From positions 1-64,000 of the forward strand of contig JAJDVW010000083.1 in the NCBI GenBank assembly GCA_022825925.1: 64,000 bases of DNA, written 5' to 3'. Under the pieces are notes generated by a model. It did not search any database, was not told where the DNA came from, and saw only the letters and a list, made by a program, of their open reading frames with translations. Positions 25,554 to 36,224 of the stretch are shown here, piece after piece. The position numbers and the translations under genes were made by a program. Each line of letters begins with the position of its first letter. Position 1 is the first letter of the stretch. The DNA is from Pseudomonadales bacterium. Lineage in GTDB: Bacteria; Pseudomonadota; Gammaproteobacteria; Pseudomonadales; Azotimanducaceae.

Positions 25554-27311
25554 CTACGCATCCGGCTGCGAGGCGTCCGGGTTGCCGCGCCGCCGCTCGG
25601 ACCAGGCCCGTTCGATCAGCGCGATCTCCGGGATGCGCAGGTGGTCACCGGCGCGAATCGTCGGACCCAGCTCCAGGTAGGCCTCGTTCTCCCCCGTGAA
25701 CGCCGGCCACTCCGGCAACTCCCCGCCATTGGGGTTCCCGGTCGCCGCGAAGCGGACCCAGGTTTCGGCCATGGTCCTGGCGAGTTCCCGGTCCGCTTCC
25801 GTCGGCACCGCGCGGAACCGCGCCAGGTCGTCGAACAGGTACGACTGGGTCGCGCCGTGGAACGCCCCGTAGGTGTCGGCCTCCGCGATCGGCGGGTGCC
25901 ACGTGAACCAGTACAGCCAGGCATCGCTGTCGAGTGGCTCCATGCTCCTGGCCCAGGCGCGCATCGGGTAGGTGAAGGTCAGGTCCGTGAACAGGTGGGT
26001 CCAGGACCGCATCGCCTCCGCGTCGGTCGCGGGGGCGTAGTGCGCCTCGATCTCGTCGGTCACCTCGGGGAGCATTGCCCCGGCGAACGTCGCGAATCCC
26101 GCCTTTCCGGCCCCCATGAACCGGACGAAGTGGGCGATCAGCGCGTTCCCCTCGTCGTCCGTGGAACCGACCATGGTCGGGACGTCCGCCTGGCGGCCGG
26201 CGGCGAAGGTCGCGCCGACATCGGCGGTCAGCACGTCGCCGTCCACGGTGGGCAGGAACTCGTAGGTGTTGAACAGAGGGCTCGACTCCGCGGTGGCCAG
26301 GATCACGGCGGCCGGAGCCTCCCGCAGGGCCGCCAGGGAGCCGTCTTCCCGTTCTCCCGGAACGGCCGCGGCGAACCGCAGGCCAAGCTTCTCCGCGGAC
26401 GGCGCGTAGGTGCGGTCCTCGGTGCGGTGCGACATGGGCTGGAAACCGCCGCCGCTCTGCCCGATCGCCCGGTGGAAGAGCCCCCTCGCGAGGGGGCTAG
26501 CCTGCATGACGGAGACGCTGTAGGCGCCCGCGGACTCTCCGAAGATCGTGACGTTGCCGGGGTCGCCGCCGAACCGCGCGATGTTGTCCCGGACCCACTC
26601 GAGGGCCTGGACCTGGTCGCGGAAGCCCTGGTTGCCGGAAACGCCGTCGCGGTTCTCCGCGGTCAGTTCCGGATGGGCGAGGAAGCCGAGCCGGCCCAGG
26701 CGGTAGTTGAAGGTCACCACCACGGCGCCGTGCCCGGCGAGCAGGCGGCCGGACTGCGCGGACCCGGAGCCGGCCTGCAGCCCGCCACCGTGGATCCACA
26801 CCATGACCGGGCGGCGTTCGTCCTGGCGCTCGGCCTCGGTCCAGACGTTCAGCGTCAGGCAGTCCTCGCTCTGCTCCGGCAGTTCCGCGTCCGGCGGAGG
26901 ATCGTAGAACGGCACGCCGACGCGCGTGCGCTGGATGCAGATGGGACCGGGCTCCCTCGCGTCCAGCACGCCCTCCCACGGCGTCACCGGCGCGGTCGGC
27001 GCCCAGCGCAGGACTCCGACCGGAGCGGCGGCATAGGGGATGCCGTGGTACTGCCGGAGGACCGCCGGGGAAGAGCCCTCAGCCGGGGAGCGCGAGGGGC
27101 TTGCCCCTCGCATGAAGATCCCCCCCAGCCCCACCCTTCCCCGGATGACTCCCCCCGTCACCGCGACTTCCTGGGCTACCCGCTCGGCCATCGCCCCCCG
27201 CTCGGCGTCCGGGGACGCAGGTCGTGGCGTTTGTTCGGAGCACCCGAAGATCGTCACGGCGATCAGGACCGGCATCGCGACCCGCAGAAGCATCTCGTGG
27301 CAGCGGTTCAT
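25554..27311 (-). CDS. Type-B carboxylesterase, predicted lipoprotein
   Basis: A 585-residue alpha/beta-hydrolase of the carboxylesterase/cholinesterase family. The N-terminus is a lipoprotein signal: a hydrophobic stretch ending TIFGC at about 20-24. The oxyanion motif VWIHGGGLQAGSG lies near 167-179. The nucleophile elbow FGESAGAYS is near 250, the acidic member is probably in VGSTDDEGN and the His in GAFHGATQSY (about 510). The substrate is unknown. The ATG at 27311 lies 14 bp after the DUF3604 stop, so the two are probably one transcript. As an outer-membrane or periplasmic lipoprotein it may hydrolyse esters taken up by the TonB systems. That last point is inference. Confidence 0.87.
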   Translation of the reverse strand: MNRCHEMLLRVAMPVLIAVTIFGCSEQTPRPASPDAERGAMAERVAQEVAVTGGVIRGRVGLGGIFMRGASPSRSPAEGSSPAVLRQYHGIPYAAAPVGVLRWAPTAPVTPWEGVLDAREPGPICIQRTRVGVPFYDPPPDAELPEQSEDCLTLNVWTEAERQDERRPVMVWIHGGGLQAGSGSAQSGRLLAGHGAVVVTFNYRLGRLGFLAHPELTAENRDGVSGNQGFRDQVQALEWVRDNIARFGGDPGNVTIFGESAGAYSVSVMQASPLARGLFHRAIGQSGGGFQPMSHRTEDRTYAPSAEKLGLRFAAAVPGEREDGSLAALREAPAAVILATAESSPLFNTYEFLPTVDGDVLTADVGATFAAGRQADVPTMVGSTDDEGNALIAHFVRFMGAGKAGFATFAGAMLPEVTDEIEAHYAPATDAEAMRSWTHLFTDLTFTYPMRAWARSMEPLDSDAWLYWFTWHPPIAEADTYGAFHGATQSYLFDDLARFRAVPTEADRELARTMAETWVRFAATGNPNGGELPEWPAFTGENEAYLELGPTIRAGDHLRIPEIALIERAWSERRRGNPDASQPDA

Positions 27312-27325
27312 GGACACGTCCTTGT

Positions 27326-29164
27326 CTACGGCTTCAGCCAGATCGGTGAACTCCAGGCGCGCTCCTGGATGGTCGCGGGCGCGCCTTCCGCAGGGGCGAC
27401 GCCGGCCCGGATCGCATCCCACGTGGACCACCGACAGGTGGGGTTCTGCAACACCCTGACGTAGTAGAAGGCGGTCTCCCCGGCGGAGAAGGTCGGATCC
27501 CGCCACACGCCCCGCAGTTCCGAAGCGCCGATACCGTCGGAGGGACTGCAGTCCCCGAGATCGACCGTTGCGCCGTTGTCCGGGCAGCGATGGGTCTCGG
27601 GGTCCGGCGCCAGGCCGTCCGAGCAGAACGCGTCGAACACCCGCTCGTGCGTCTCGCCGTCCGCCATCCCGCCCTTGACGACCTGGACGCGCTGCAGGGC
27701 CGCCTCGTTCGGGTCCCGTACCGCCCAGACGAGGAAATCCGGCGTCCCGCCGGCGAGCCGCAGTTCGCCGCCCATGGGCACGCCATCGGCATAGGCGCGT
27801 CGCACGGCATCGGCCGCGTCGGCCAGGGCCTCGCCATAACCGTAACCCGCGAAGAACCGCACCTGGATGCGAGGTCCGGAAGTCGCGAAGGCTTCCCTGC
27901 GCCGCAGTGCGGCGTAGATCGACGGCCGGGTGTTCTCCTCCGCCCACACCCCGGCCAGGCCCGCGGCGCTCCAGGACAGGAAGCTCGGTCCGACCGGTTC
28001 CGTGTCCTCCGGATCGGACGGCACGCTGCCGCGCCTCCCGGGGGTGCCGTCGTGCCGGCCGAGCTTGCCGAAGTAGCGGTCCTCGTCCACGGGGCTCGCG
28101 GCGTTGTGTCCGTCGCTCGACCCGATCAGGCCGAACCGGTACGGATTGACCCCGGTCGCCGCCTCGAGCGCGAGCCCGGCACGCAGGGCGTCGCGGACGT
28201 AGGAGCCCGGGGCTCTCTCCGGCCCCGGCGGGGCCCAGATTTCGAACCCCGCCCACTCGTCATCGGGCGACAGCGCCGGGTGGGTCTCCGAGCTGCCCTT
28301 GACCTGGGTGACCTCGACCAGCGGCTCGTTCCGCAGGCGCCGGGCCGCGTATTCGGCATCGATGGGCCGGCCCGCCCAGTCCGTCCGCTCGAAGGCGAGC
28401 CCGGAACTCAGGTTCGAGTTGTGCGGAATCGCGAGCGCCTCGATGCCCGCGGCGCGCAGGTCGTCCATCCACCGCCAGAGGTTCTCGGCGTTGGGCGAGT
28501 CCACCGTCGTGAACGGAAAGGGGGACACCTCGCTGCCCGCGAAGATCACGTTGCGGTGCAGGGTCCCGCGCTGGGGCGAGGAGGTGTACTCGTAGCCGAC
28601 GAAGGTGGTGAACGTGCCGGGGTCGTTGTGGCGCTCGGCGGCGTCGATGGTCCGCTCCCAGGCGGAAGACATGACCCGCGCCGCGTCGAAGCCCGGGATG
28701 CGCTGGCTGCTCCGGACCGCCAGGGGGATGGATGCGCCCTCGAAGACCGGGTTGACCGGATTCGACTTGGCGATGATCTCCGGCGCCAGTGGGTGCCCGT
28801 GCAGGGGATCGTCCGGGTCGTTCAGCGCGCCGAGAGCCCCCAGGTACACGCCATGGTCGGTGACGGCGTAGAAGTCGAGCGCCCCGGCGCGCAACTGCAC
28901 GGCATAGCCCAGCGTGTGGTCGATGGCTTCCCCGCGGGCGTAGCGGTACGCGTCGTCCGGCGTCGCCCGCACCCCGAAGCTGTACGCATCGAAGGAAAGG
29001 GCGCTATGGACGTGCAGGTCGCCGAACAGGGCGCGGCGCGCCTGTGGCTCCGTCGCGACGGCGTGCAGGGCAAAGGCGGCCAACGCGGCCGTGGCCCCCA
29101 ACCGACGCGCCGGGATGCGTCGGGTTGCCATTGCCCTTGCCGGCGGTGACGCGGTAGCGCTCAT
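27326..29164 (-). CDS. DUF3604 family protein, copy 1
   Basis: A 612-residue secreted-type protein. After a hydrophobic leader (AATAALAAFALHAVAT-like, about 22-36) come the PHP-like metal motifs FGDLHVHSALSFDAY and FYAVTDHG. Later conserved blocks are YEYTSSPQRGTLHRNVIF, IPHNSNLS, EVTQVKGSSETHP and SSDGHNAAS. The C-terminus, with NPTCRWSTWDAIRAG, is shared with the second DUF3604 gene at 51.1 kb. The function of DUF3604 proteins is not established; the motifs suggest a metal-dependent hydrolase. Two starts are plausible (29164, and an ATG about 18 codons later); the first follows AGGGGCGGGG. It is probably co-transcribed with the esterase downstream. Confidence 0.85.
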   Translation of the reverse strand: MSATASPPARAMATRRIPARRLGATAALAAFALHAVATEPQARRALFGDLHVHSALSFDAYSFGVRATPDDAYRYARGEAIDHTLGYAVQLRAGALDFYAVTDHGVYLGALGALNDPDDPLHGHPLAPEIIAKSNPVNPVFEGASIPLAVRSSQRIPGFDAARVMSSAWERTIDAAERHNDPGTFTTFVGYEYTSSPQRGTLHRNVIFAGSEVSPFPFTTVDSPNAENLWRWMDDLRAAGIEALAIPHNSNLSSGLAFERTDWAGRPIDAEYAARRLRNEPLVEVTQVKGSSETHPALSPDDEWAGFEIWAPPGPERAPGSYVRDALRAGLALEAATGVNPYRFGLIGSSDGHNAASPVDEDRYFGKLGRHDGTPGRRGSVPSDPEDTEPVGPSFLSWSAAGLAGVWAEENTRPSIYAALRRREAFATSGPRIQVRFFAGYGYGEALADAADAVRRAYADGVPMGGELRLAGGTPDFLVWAVRDPNEAALQRVQVVKGGMADGETHERVFDAFCSDGLAPDPETHRCPDNGATVDLGDCSPSDGIGASELRGVWRDPTFSAGETAFYYVRVLQNPTCRWSTWDAIRAGVAPAEGAPATIQERAWSSPIWLKP

Positions 29165-29253
29165 GTCCCCGCCCCTGCGAGTGGCCACACAACCCGAGCC
29201 TACCGCGTTCCGCCGGGCCGCGCCCGCGCCAGGGGCTCCGCGCCTGGAACACG

Positions 29254-29898
29254 TCAGCCTCCCTCCGGCGCCATGACCGCGCGGACCCGATGGCGGTCAC
29301 GGGCTTTCTCGTAGGCGCGCTGCGAGACCTGCCCTTCTTCGACCATCGCGCTCAACTCCTCCAGCCTGCGTTCGACCTCCGCCGCCCGGAGGTCGCGGGC
29401 CGCCTCTGCCTTCACCACGTCGCCCCGGAAGGGCCCGCGGTCCCGGAAGCCGTAGCTGGCCTCGCGGAAGGCCGTCCGCCTGTTCAGGTTCCGCACGAGG
29501 GCGTACAGGACTTCGACCACCAGCAGCCCGGCGGTCGCGGCGGCGCCCCCGGGCCAGCCCGCGAGCAGGAACGCCTGCACGGCGAGTGCCGCGTTCGGCA
29601 ACTGCGTCAGCCCGGTGAAGATGCGCAGCATGCGTTTCTGGTAGTCCCGCGTGTCCGGGGCCGCGTCCGGTTCGCCCGCGAGGGTCACGCCGATGCGGTC
29701 GGTCTCGCCGGCGATGTGGCGCAGGCCCTGACCCGTCAGGACGAAGAACGCGGCGAGCAGGGCGGGCCGCCAGCCGAACAGTACCAGCGTCAGTCCGAGG
29801 AGCAGCACGTAGCCGGCCGCGATGCCGACGAACAGCGCGCCCTTGGCCAGCCGTTGCAGGCGGACTCGAGCCGCCGCGTCCGGGGTCGCGCCGGCCAT
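29254..29898 (-). CDS. Small integral membrane protein, unknown
   Basis: A 214-residue protein with about four membrane helices in its first two-thirds (GALFVGIAAGYVLLLGLTLV; PALLAAFFVLTGQGL; AALAVQAFLLAGWPGG; GLLVVEVLYALV). A cytoplasmic-looking C-terminal helical region follows, LEELSAMVEEGQVSQRAYEK, which resembles the short SHOCT-type C-terminal motif that begins with a hydrophobic pair and contains a Glu-Gly turn. No family is recognised. The ATG overlaps the stop of the upstream FG-GAP gene (ATGA at 29898), so the two are coupled. The next gene, encoding the DUF3604 protein, starts 89 bp later. Confidence 0.6.
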   Translation of the reverse strand: MAGATPDAAARVRLQRLAKGALFVGIAAGYVLLLGLTLVLFGWRPALLAAFFVLTGQGLRHIAGETDRIGVTLAGEPDAAPDTRDYQKRMLRIFTGLTQLPNAALAVQAFLLAGWPGGAAATAGLLVVEVLYALVRNLNRRTAFREASYGFRDRGPFRGDVVKAEAARDLRAAEVERRLEELSAMVEEGQVSQRAYEKARDRHRVRAVMAPEGG

Positions 29899-31493
29899 CA
29901 CGAGCCGCCGCGCGCCATCAGCACGACCACGCGATGCGCGACCGCCCCGGCCGGGTACTGGATGACGACGTCCTGCCGGCCGTCCCGGTCGAGATCGGCC
30001 AGCATCGCGTAACGCTCGTCGGCGGGCATCCGCACGGCCACGTGCACCGGGTCCGCCGCCAGAAGGTCGGGTGCCGAAACGCCGAGGAAGACGGACAGCC
30101 GGTCCCACCGCTCCGCGGCCAGGAGGTCCGCCCGGCCGTCGCCGTTCACGTCTCCGATCAGCACGGTGGGAAAGAGCACCCCGCGGCGGTCGAAGGGGGC
30201 AAAGGCGGTGCGCACGCGGCGGGCGACGTCGGGGCGAGCGCCGAACGCGCCGTCCCGCTGGCGGTACAGGGCCAGGTCGATCGTGACGGACTTGCCGGCC
30301 ATCGCGCGCACCATGCCTCCGAGCCCGGTGTCCACCGAGGCCATGCCGAAATCCGTGCGGCCGTCGCCGTCAAGGTCGAGATAGCGCTGCGTCGCGTATC
30401 CCGACGCCATGCCGCCGGCCGGCCCGGGCGTCGACAGCGTGGTACCTGGGGTCCGGTCGAACGCCGTGCCTTCCGGTATCGGTCGCCCGAAATGGACGTC
30501 GAACCTGCCGCGCGCGCTGAACACGCGCCGGCCGGCGACGGACAGGGTGACGAGATCCGCCACGCCGTCGCCGTTCAGGTCGCGGAAGCCGTGCAGCACG
30601 GTGTACTCGAAGCGTCCGTCGAGGCCGAGGAGCAGCGACGGTACGCCGACATCGCCGAACTGGAACCCGAGGGCGTATGCGCCGTCGAAGTCGAACGGCA
30701 CGTCGAAGTCGAACATCTCCGGAGCCGCGCGGAAGCCGCCCGCGGCGTCCTGGCGATGCAACTCGAAGCGTTCCCCGTTCCAGAACACGAGGTCGCGGCG
30801 GCCGTCGCGGTCGTAGTCCATGCCGTGCACCCGGCCGAGGTACCACGGGACGTGTTCCGCCGTGATGCCGGCCTCGCCGTACGAGCGGGGGTCGCCGTAC
30901 GCGTGCCCATCCAGGTGGGGTTCGGGCGGGCCCAGCAGCACGGTGCCGGAGAAGACGCCGTCCGGCGTCTGCAACGCGATCCAGAAGCCGCGGGTGTCCG
31001 GGACGACCAGGTCGTCGCGGTTGTCGCCGTCGAGGTCGCGCGTCACGTCCAGCCGCGGTACGGCGCCGACCTCCGCCGCCGCCCGATAATCCGTCCCCAC
31101 CGTCGCGGCGCAGCACTCGAGCCCCGTGGCCGCGTCGAACAGGGTCACGCGGCCGCGTCGGTACAGCACCGGGTGGTCCCTCCCGGCCACGTCCGCGACG
31201 TCGACGAACAGCACGCCCTCGTCCAGCGCCGTTTCGAGCACCACCGGCCACGCGCCGGCCTCGAGGCGGCGGATCGTCAATCGGGTGTCGCCGCCGGCCG
31301 CCCCTTCGATCACGGCCAGTTCGGGGTGGTCAGGCGCCGTGAACGAACCGGGCAGGACCGTCTGGTACGGCGCAGCGCCGGTGTCGATCTCGTGGAACTC
31401 GAACAACTCCGCCGCGGGCGCGGCAGCGGTCCAGGCAGAACCCCAGGCCAGCGCCCATGCCGCGGACCAAGCCACCCTCGAGCACAAGTGCAT
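29898..31493 (-). CDS. Secreted FG-GAP/VCBS-repeat protein
   Basis: A 531-residue exported protein starting MHLCSRVAWSAAWALAWG, a signal peptide with probable cleavage after AAPAAE. The body carries at least six calcium-binding-like D-x-(D/N)-x-D-G motifs: DLDGDNRDD, DYDRDGRRD, DLNGDGVAD, DLDGDGRTD, DVNGDGRAD and DLDRDGRQD. Such repeats form an integrin-like beta-propeller. No enzymatic domain is seen; a role in surface binding is a guess from the fold. The ATG at 31493 has a strong GGAGGGG upstream. The gene is divergent from the HTH regulator at 31612, sharing a promoter region of about 120 bp. Confidence 0.8.
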   Translation of the reverse strand: MHLCSRVAWSAAWALAWGSAWTAAAPAAELFEFHEIDTGAAPYQTVLPGSFTAPDHPELAVIEGAAGGDTRLTIRRLEAGAWPVVLETALDEGVLFVDVADVAGRDHPVLYRRGRVTLFDAATGLECCAATVGTDYRAAAEVGAVPRLDVTRDLDGDNRDDLVVPDTRGFWIALQTPDGVFSGTVLLGPPEPHLDGHAYGDPRSYGEAGITAEHVPWYLGRVHGMDYDRDGRRDLVFWNGERFELHRQDAAGGFRAAPEMFDFDVPFDFDGAYALGFQFGDVGVPSLLLGLDGRFEYTVLHGFRDLNGDGVADLVTLSVAGRRVFSARGRFDVHFGRPIPEGTAFDRTPGTTLSTPGPAGGMASGYATQRYLDLDGDGRTDFGMASVDTGLGGMVRAMAGKSVTIDLALYRQRDGAFGARPDVARRVRTAFAPFDRRGVLFPTVLIGDVNGDGRADLLAAERWDRLSVFLGVSAPDLLAADPVHVAVRMPADERYAMLADLDRDGRQDVVIQYPAGAVAHRVVVLMARGGS

Positions 31494-31543
31494 GCCAATC
31501 CCCCTCCAGAACCGCCAACATGATCGACCTTTTCGGAAAGGAC

Positions 31544-31597
31544 TATAATTTGCAATCTTGATCCGGAAAGTACCGCTATCAGGACACTCAAGTACCG
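31544..31597 (+). promoter_or_regulatory. TATAAT box and direct-repeat operator before the HTH gene
   Basis: A perfect TATAAT stands at 31544-31549 in the divergent region, 62 bp before the regulator ATG. Between it and the ATG are two AAGTACCG repeats at 31568-31575 and 31590-31597, spaced 22 bp apart, two helical turns. That arrangement suits binding of the regulator to its own leader. No clear -35 box was found. Confidence 0.5.
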
Positions 31598-31611
31598 TAT
31601 ACAGATACCTC

Positions 31612-32355
31612 ATGGTCCAGTCACGACGTATCGTCGATACCCTGAAACGCGAGCTCAAGGCCCACGGGGTCTCCTACGCCCAAGTGGCGCGCCGTCTCGA
31701 ACTCTCCGAGAGCAGCGTGAAGCGGCTGTTCTCCACCGGGGGCTTCTCCCTCGCCCGCCTCGAGGCCGTGTGCGACCTGGCGGGGCTCGACCTCCTCGAG
31801 CTCGCGCGGCAGGCCGACGCCCAGCGCTTCCGCGTGCCCGCGCTCACGGTGGACCAGGAGCGGGAACTGGTGACCGACCCCGCGCTGCTGCTCGTCGCCG
31901 TGTGCGCCCTGAACCGGTGGTCGTTCGAGCGGATTCTCGACCGCTATCGCTTCACGGAGCCGAGGCTCGTCGGTCTGCTTGCCCGGCTCGACCGCATGGG
32001 GCTGATGGAGCTGCTGCCCGGCAACCGGATTCGCCTGCGCATCGACCGGAACTTCGCCTGGCTCCCGGACGGGCCCATCCACCGCTTCTTCGTCGACCGC
32101 CTGCAGAGCGAGTTCCTGGCCGGCGCCTTCCAGCCGGAACGGGACGTGCACCGCGTCGCCTGGGGCATGCTGTCCGCGGACTCGGCCTCCACCCTCCGCG
32201 GGCGCATCGCCGAACTGACCGACGCCTTCGACGAGCTGACCCGGGGCGACGAAGTCCGCGCCGACAGCGCCGCGCGGGGCACCTGCCTGCTCGTCGCGCT
32301 CCGCGAATGGGAGCCCTCGCCGTTCCGGGCCATGCGGCGGCCGGCCGGCCCGTAG
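31612..32355 (+). CDS. XRE-type helix-turn-helix regulator
   Basis: A 247-residue protein with an N-terminal HTH (about 8-60): LKRELKAHGVSYAQVARRLE and SESSVKRLFSTGGFSLARLE. The remaining 180 residues form a second helical or winged-helix domain with RFTEPRLVGLLARLDRMGLM near 125-144. A ligand or partner is not apparent. The ATG at 31612 is chosen because it puts the HTH directly at the N-terminus; an upstream ATC/ATG-rich extension to 31558 would overlap the operator. It is likely to control itself and perhaps the divergent FG-GAP operon through the AAGTACCG repeats. A 57-bp structured repeat starts 6 bp after its stop. Confidence 0.8.
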   Translation: MVQSRRIVDTLKRELKAHGVSYAQVARRLELSESSVKRLFSTGGFSLARLEAVCDLAGLDLLELARQADAQRFRVPALTVDQERELVTDPALLLVAVCALNRWSFERILDRYRFTEPRLVGLLARLDRMGLMELLPGNRIRLRIDRNFAWLPDGPIHRFFVDRLQSEFLAGAFQPERDVHRVAWGMLSADSASTLRGRIAELTDAFDELTRGDEVRADSAARGTCLLVALREWEPSPFRAMRRPAGP

Positions 32356-32360
32356 GGGAC

Positions 32361-32468
32361 GTGGGTGCAAGTCGCACCCGGCAAGGGTCGTTCCAGCCGG
32401 AAGCAATCGGAACGGCGATGGAGGTAACGAAGCAACCTATCGAGCCGCCCCGGTACGCCGGGTGTGGA
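32361..32468 (+). repeat. 57-bp structured repeat, copy 1, with probable group II intron remnant
   Basis: Bases 32361-32417 match 38964-39020 at 55 of 57 positions. Two stems are conserved: GGGTGC/GCACCC around AAGTC, and CGTTCC/GGAACG around a loop containing AGC. The AAGTCxCAC - CCAGCCGG(A/T)AGC - GGAAC order resembles the start of domain I of bacterial group II introns. In this copy only, 32440-32468 (ATCGAGCCGCC, then GTACGCCGGGTGTGG) resembles the 3' part of such introns with its hairpin shortened. No reverse transcriptase is present. The intron assignment is inference; the repeat itself is directly seen. Confidence 0.6.
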
Positions 32469-32630
32469 TACCGATCGTACCGCGGGCAACGTGGTGACTT
32501 CGATCCGGCGCAGGACGCGATTGAAGGGGGCTGTTCGGCAATGGACACGGGGCCGCCCGCGCGGGGTTCGCGAGGCTAACAGGTGGTCCGGGATCGCTTG
32601 CGCGCGGCGGACCGCCCGTGGCGCGCGCCC

Positions 32631-32636
32631 TATAAT
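32631..32636 (+). promoter_or_regulatory. TATAAT -10 box before methylmalonyl-CoA mutase
   Basis: A perfect TATAAT in GC-rich surroundings, 32 bp before the mutase ATG at 32669. The -35 region is not recognisable. The 312-bp gap between the HTH gene and the mutase holds this box and the structured repeat; I see no gene in it. Confidence 0.5.
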
Positions 32637-32668
32637 CCCGCGCTCGATGGCAGGATCGGGACACGCCG

Positions 32669-34801
<2,133 letters not shown>

Positions 34802-34841
34802 GCGGCGCTGCGGTATCTGCAAGCGCCCCAGGCGCCGGACC

Positions 34842-35282
34842 TCAGGTCGGTCGTTCCTCCCGCGTGGGCGATGCCCCGGCCGCGCGCGGACCGTGGAGCC
34901 CCTGCATCAACCCCTCCAGTCTGGCGATGCCGGCCGCCATCTCGCGGAACTGGTCCTCAATGCGGTGCTCCAGCCGCTCCATGCGCGCTTCCAGCCGGTC
35001 GAGCCTGGCCTCGACATGGGCGAAACGGGCGTCCACCTGCTTGAAGCGTTCGTCCACCTGCTTGAAGCGGTCGTCCACCTGCTTGAAGCGAGCGTCCACC
35101 TGTTCGAAGCGGGCGTCCACCTGTTCGAAGCGGGCGTCGACTTGTCCGAAGCGGGCGTCAACGATGGTCAGGTTGACCCCGATGACGCTCGCCCCCACGA
35201 GCAGGGTCGTCGCGATCAAAGTGACGAACTGGTACTTCATCATGGGCTCCGGGTTCGGATCGTCGCCGAATCGAAGTGCCAT
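34842..35282 (-). CDS. Membrane-anchored heptad-repeat coiled-coil protein
   Basis: A 146-residue protein with a short N-terminus, one membrane helix (FVTLIATTLLVGASVIGVNL, about 18-37) and then a long coiled coil. The coil is built from seven nearly identical 7-residue units of the form V-D-x-R-F-x-Q, followed by degenerate units VEARLDR, LEARMER and LEHRIED. It then ends in a Pro/Thr-rich tail. The regular a/d hydrophobic spacing predicts a parallel homo-oligomer. No function is known. ATG 35282 is used; an in-frame ATG further upstream would add about 35 unlikely residues. The opposite strand is also open because of the repeats, but gives no membrane-anchored or otherwise familiar protein. 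Confidence 0.65.
   Translation of the reverse strand: MALRFGDDPNPEPMMKYQFVTLIATTLLVGASVIGVNLTIVDARFGQVDARFEQVDARFEQVDARFKQVDDRFKQVDERFKQVDARFAHVEARLDRLEARMERLEHRIEDQFREMAAGIARLEGLMQGLHGPRAAGASPTREERPT
35016..35162 (-). repeat. Seven tandem 21-bp units encoding coiled-coil heptads
   Basis: The DNA behind the V-D-x-R-F-x-Q heptads repeats every 21 bases, with units differing by one to four bases, mainly at the codons for positions 3 and 6. Near-identity at DNA level shows recent expansion by slippage or unequal exchange. The copy number is likely to vary between strains. Confidence 0.85.
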
Positions 35283-35421
35283 GTTCGCGCCCCGTGGCAG
35301 GTTTGTATGCAGGACGAAAGCCGGTCGTTCACGGGCGGACATCCTGCACGTCCCATGGCGAGAGTCTGATGGCCCCCGGCCGATCAAGTCAACATGGTGG
35401 CCGGCTCTCCGGTCGGCGCGA

Positions 35422-35738
35422 TCAGTAGCCGCCGGCCGCAGCTGCCGCCCGCCGCTCCTCCAGCGCTGCCATCATCTCGTCATGCCGGCGACCTCGATGA
35501 TCCAGTAGAGGGGCCCGGTCATGCCCAACAGGCCGTCGAGCACCTCGGGCGTCAACGTCTCCTTCAAGGCGTCCTCGGGGAAGCCGATCCAGTCCAGACC
35601 GAAGCCGCCGATGAGGCCCCCGATGCCGGACGTGGCCTTGATGGCGAACGTGCGGATCGAGAAGACGACCCCCCTCGGAGCGGCGGCCCGTCCGGATTCA
35701 CGCTCGTCCGCTACGTCCGTGAGCTGCGGATCGATCAC
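35422..35738 (-). pseudogene. C-terminal remnant of a GPH-type MFS transporter
   Basis: The frame encodes FSIRTFAIKATSGIGGLIGG, then GPLYWIIEVAGM, wording typical of the last membrane helices of glycoside-pentoside-hexuronide symporters. It then stops at 35472. In another frame directly after, HDEMMAALEERRAAAAAGGY ending at TGA 35422-35424 supplies a plausible native C-terminus. The join between them therefore contains a small deletion. The first ten or so helices are missing; the sequence upstream to 36224 does not resemble a transporter. It is a dead gene. Confidence 0.55.
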
Positions 35739-36224
35739 GAATCGGCCGCTTTGGGTCGGGCGGCGTCCATGGCGTTCGCCGGTGCCGGAGGTGCGAGTGA
35801 CGGACGATAGCCCGCGCGGAGCGTTGACACGCGGAGCGTTGTCCCTGGCCGATGGACGCGTCGGTCGCTACGCTCCAAACGCCCGACGTTCCATGAGACG
35901 GCGTCATGCGGCCCCGCCATTCGATAGGGCTTCGGCCAGCGGCGATAGTAAGTTGGGCCCAAAGGCGGCCCTATCGGTTTTACTTCGACACTAACGTATC
36001 GTTTCCGGATTGCGACTCTTTAGTATTCTCCCATCGGGACGCAAGGAATTGATGCGGTCGATTCGCGTTAGCAGTGCGTTTCGCGACCGTCCCGATAGAC
36101 GCGGCCGATACGGCTTTGGATGGCTGGGAATCCGCAGCATGCATTGGGCGATCTGGGCCGGGGCGGCACGAACCGGGGCACGAACGGATGATGCGCCTGC
36201 CGATACAGTGCGGCCGGGGGTCGG
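35739..36224. other. Gene-poor interval
   Basis: I see no convincing gene in this stretch of nearly 490 bp. It lies where the missing 5' part of the transporter remnant would be. Its middle (about 35960-36030) is more AT-rich than its surroundings and may contain the promoter of the LuxR-type gene. A 9-bp inverted repeat, ATCGGGACG at 36033-36041 and CGTCCCGAT at 36088-36096, could fold in the leader. GCGGAGCGTTG occurs twice near 35818 and 35831. Confidence 0.4.

Noticed and set aside
34864-35508. A plus-strand gene made of Leu-Glu-Ala repeats opposite the coiled-coil gene
   Set aside because: The frame is open only because the 21-bp repeats lack stops in both directions. The minus-strand product has a membrane helix and a regular heptad pattern.
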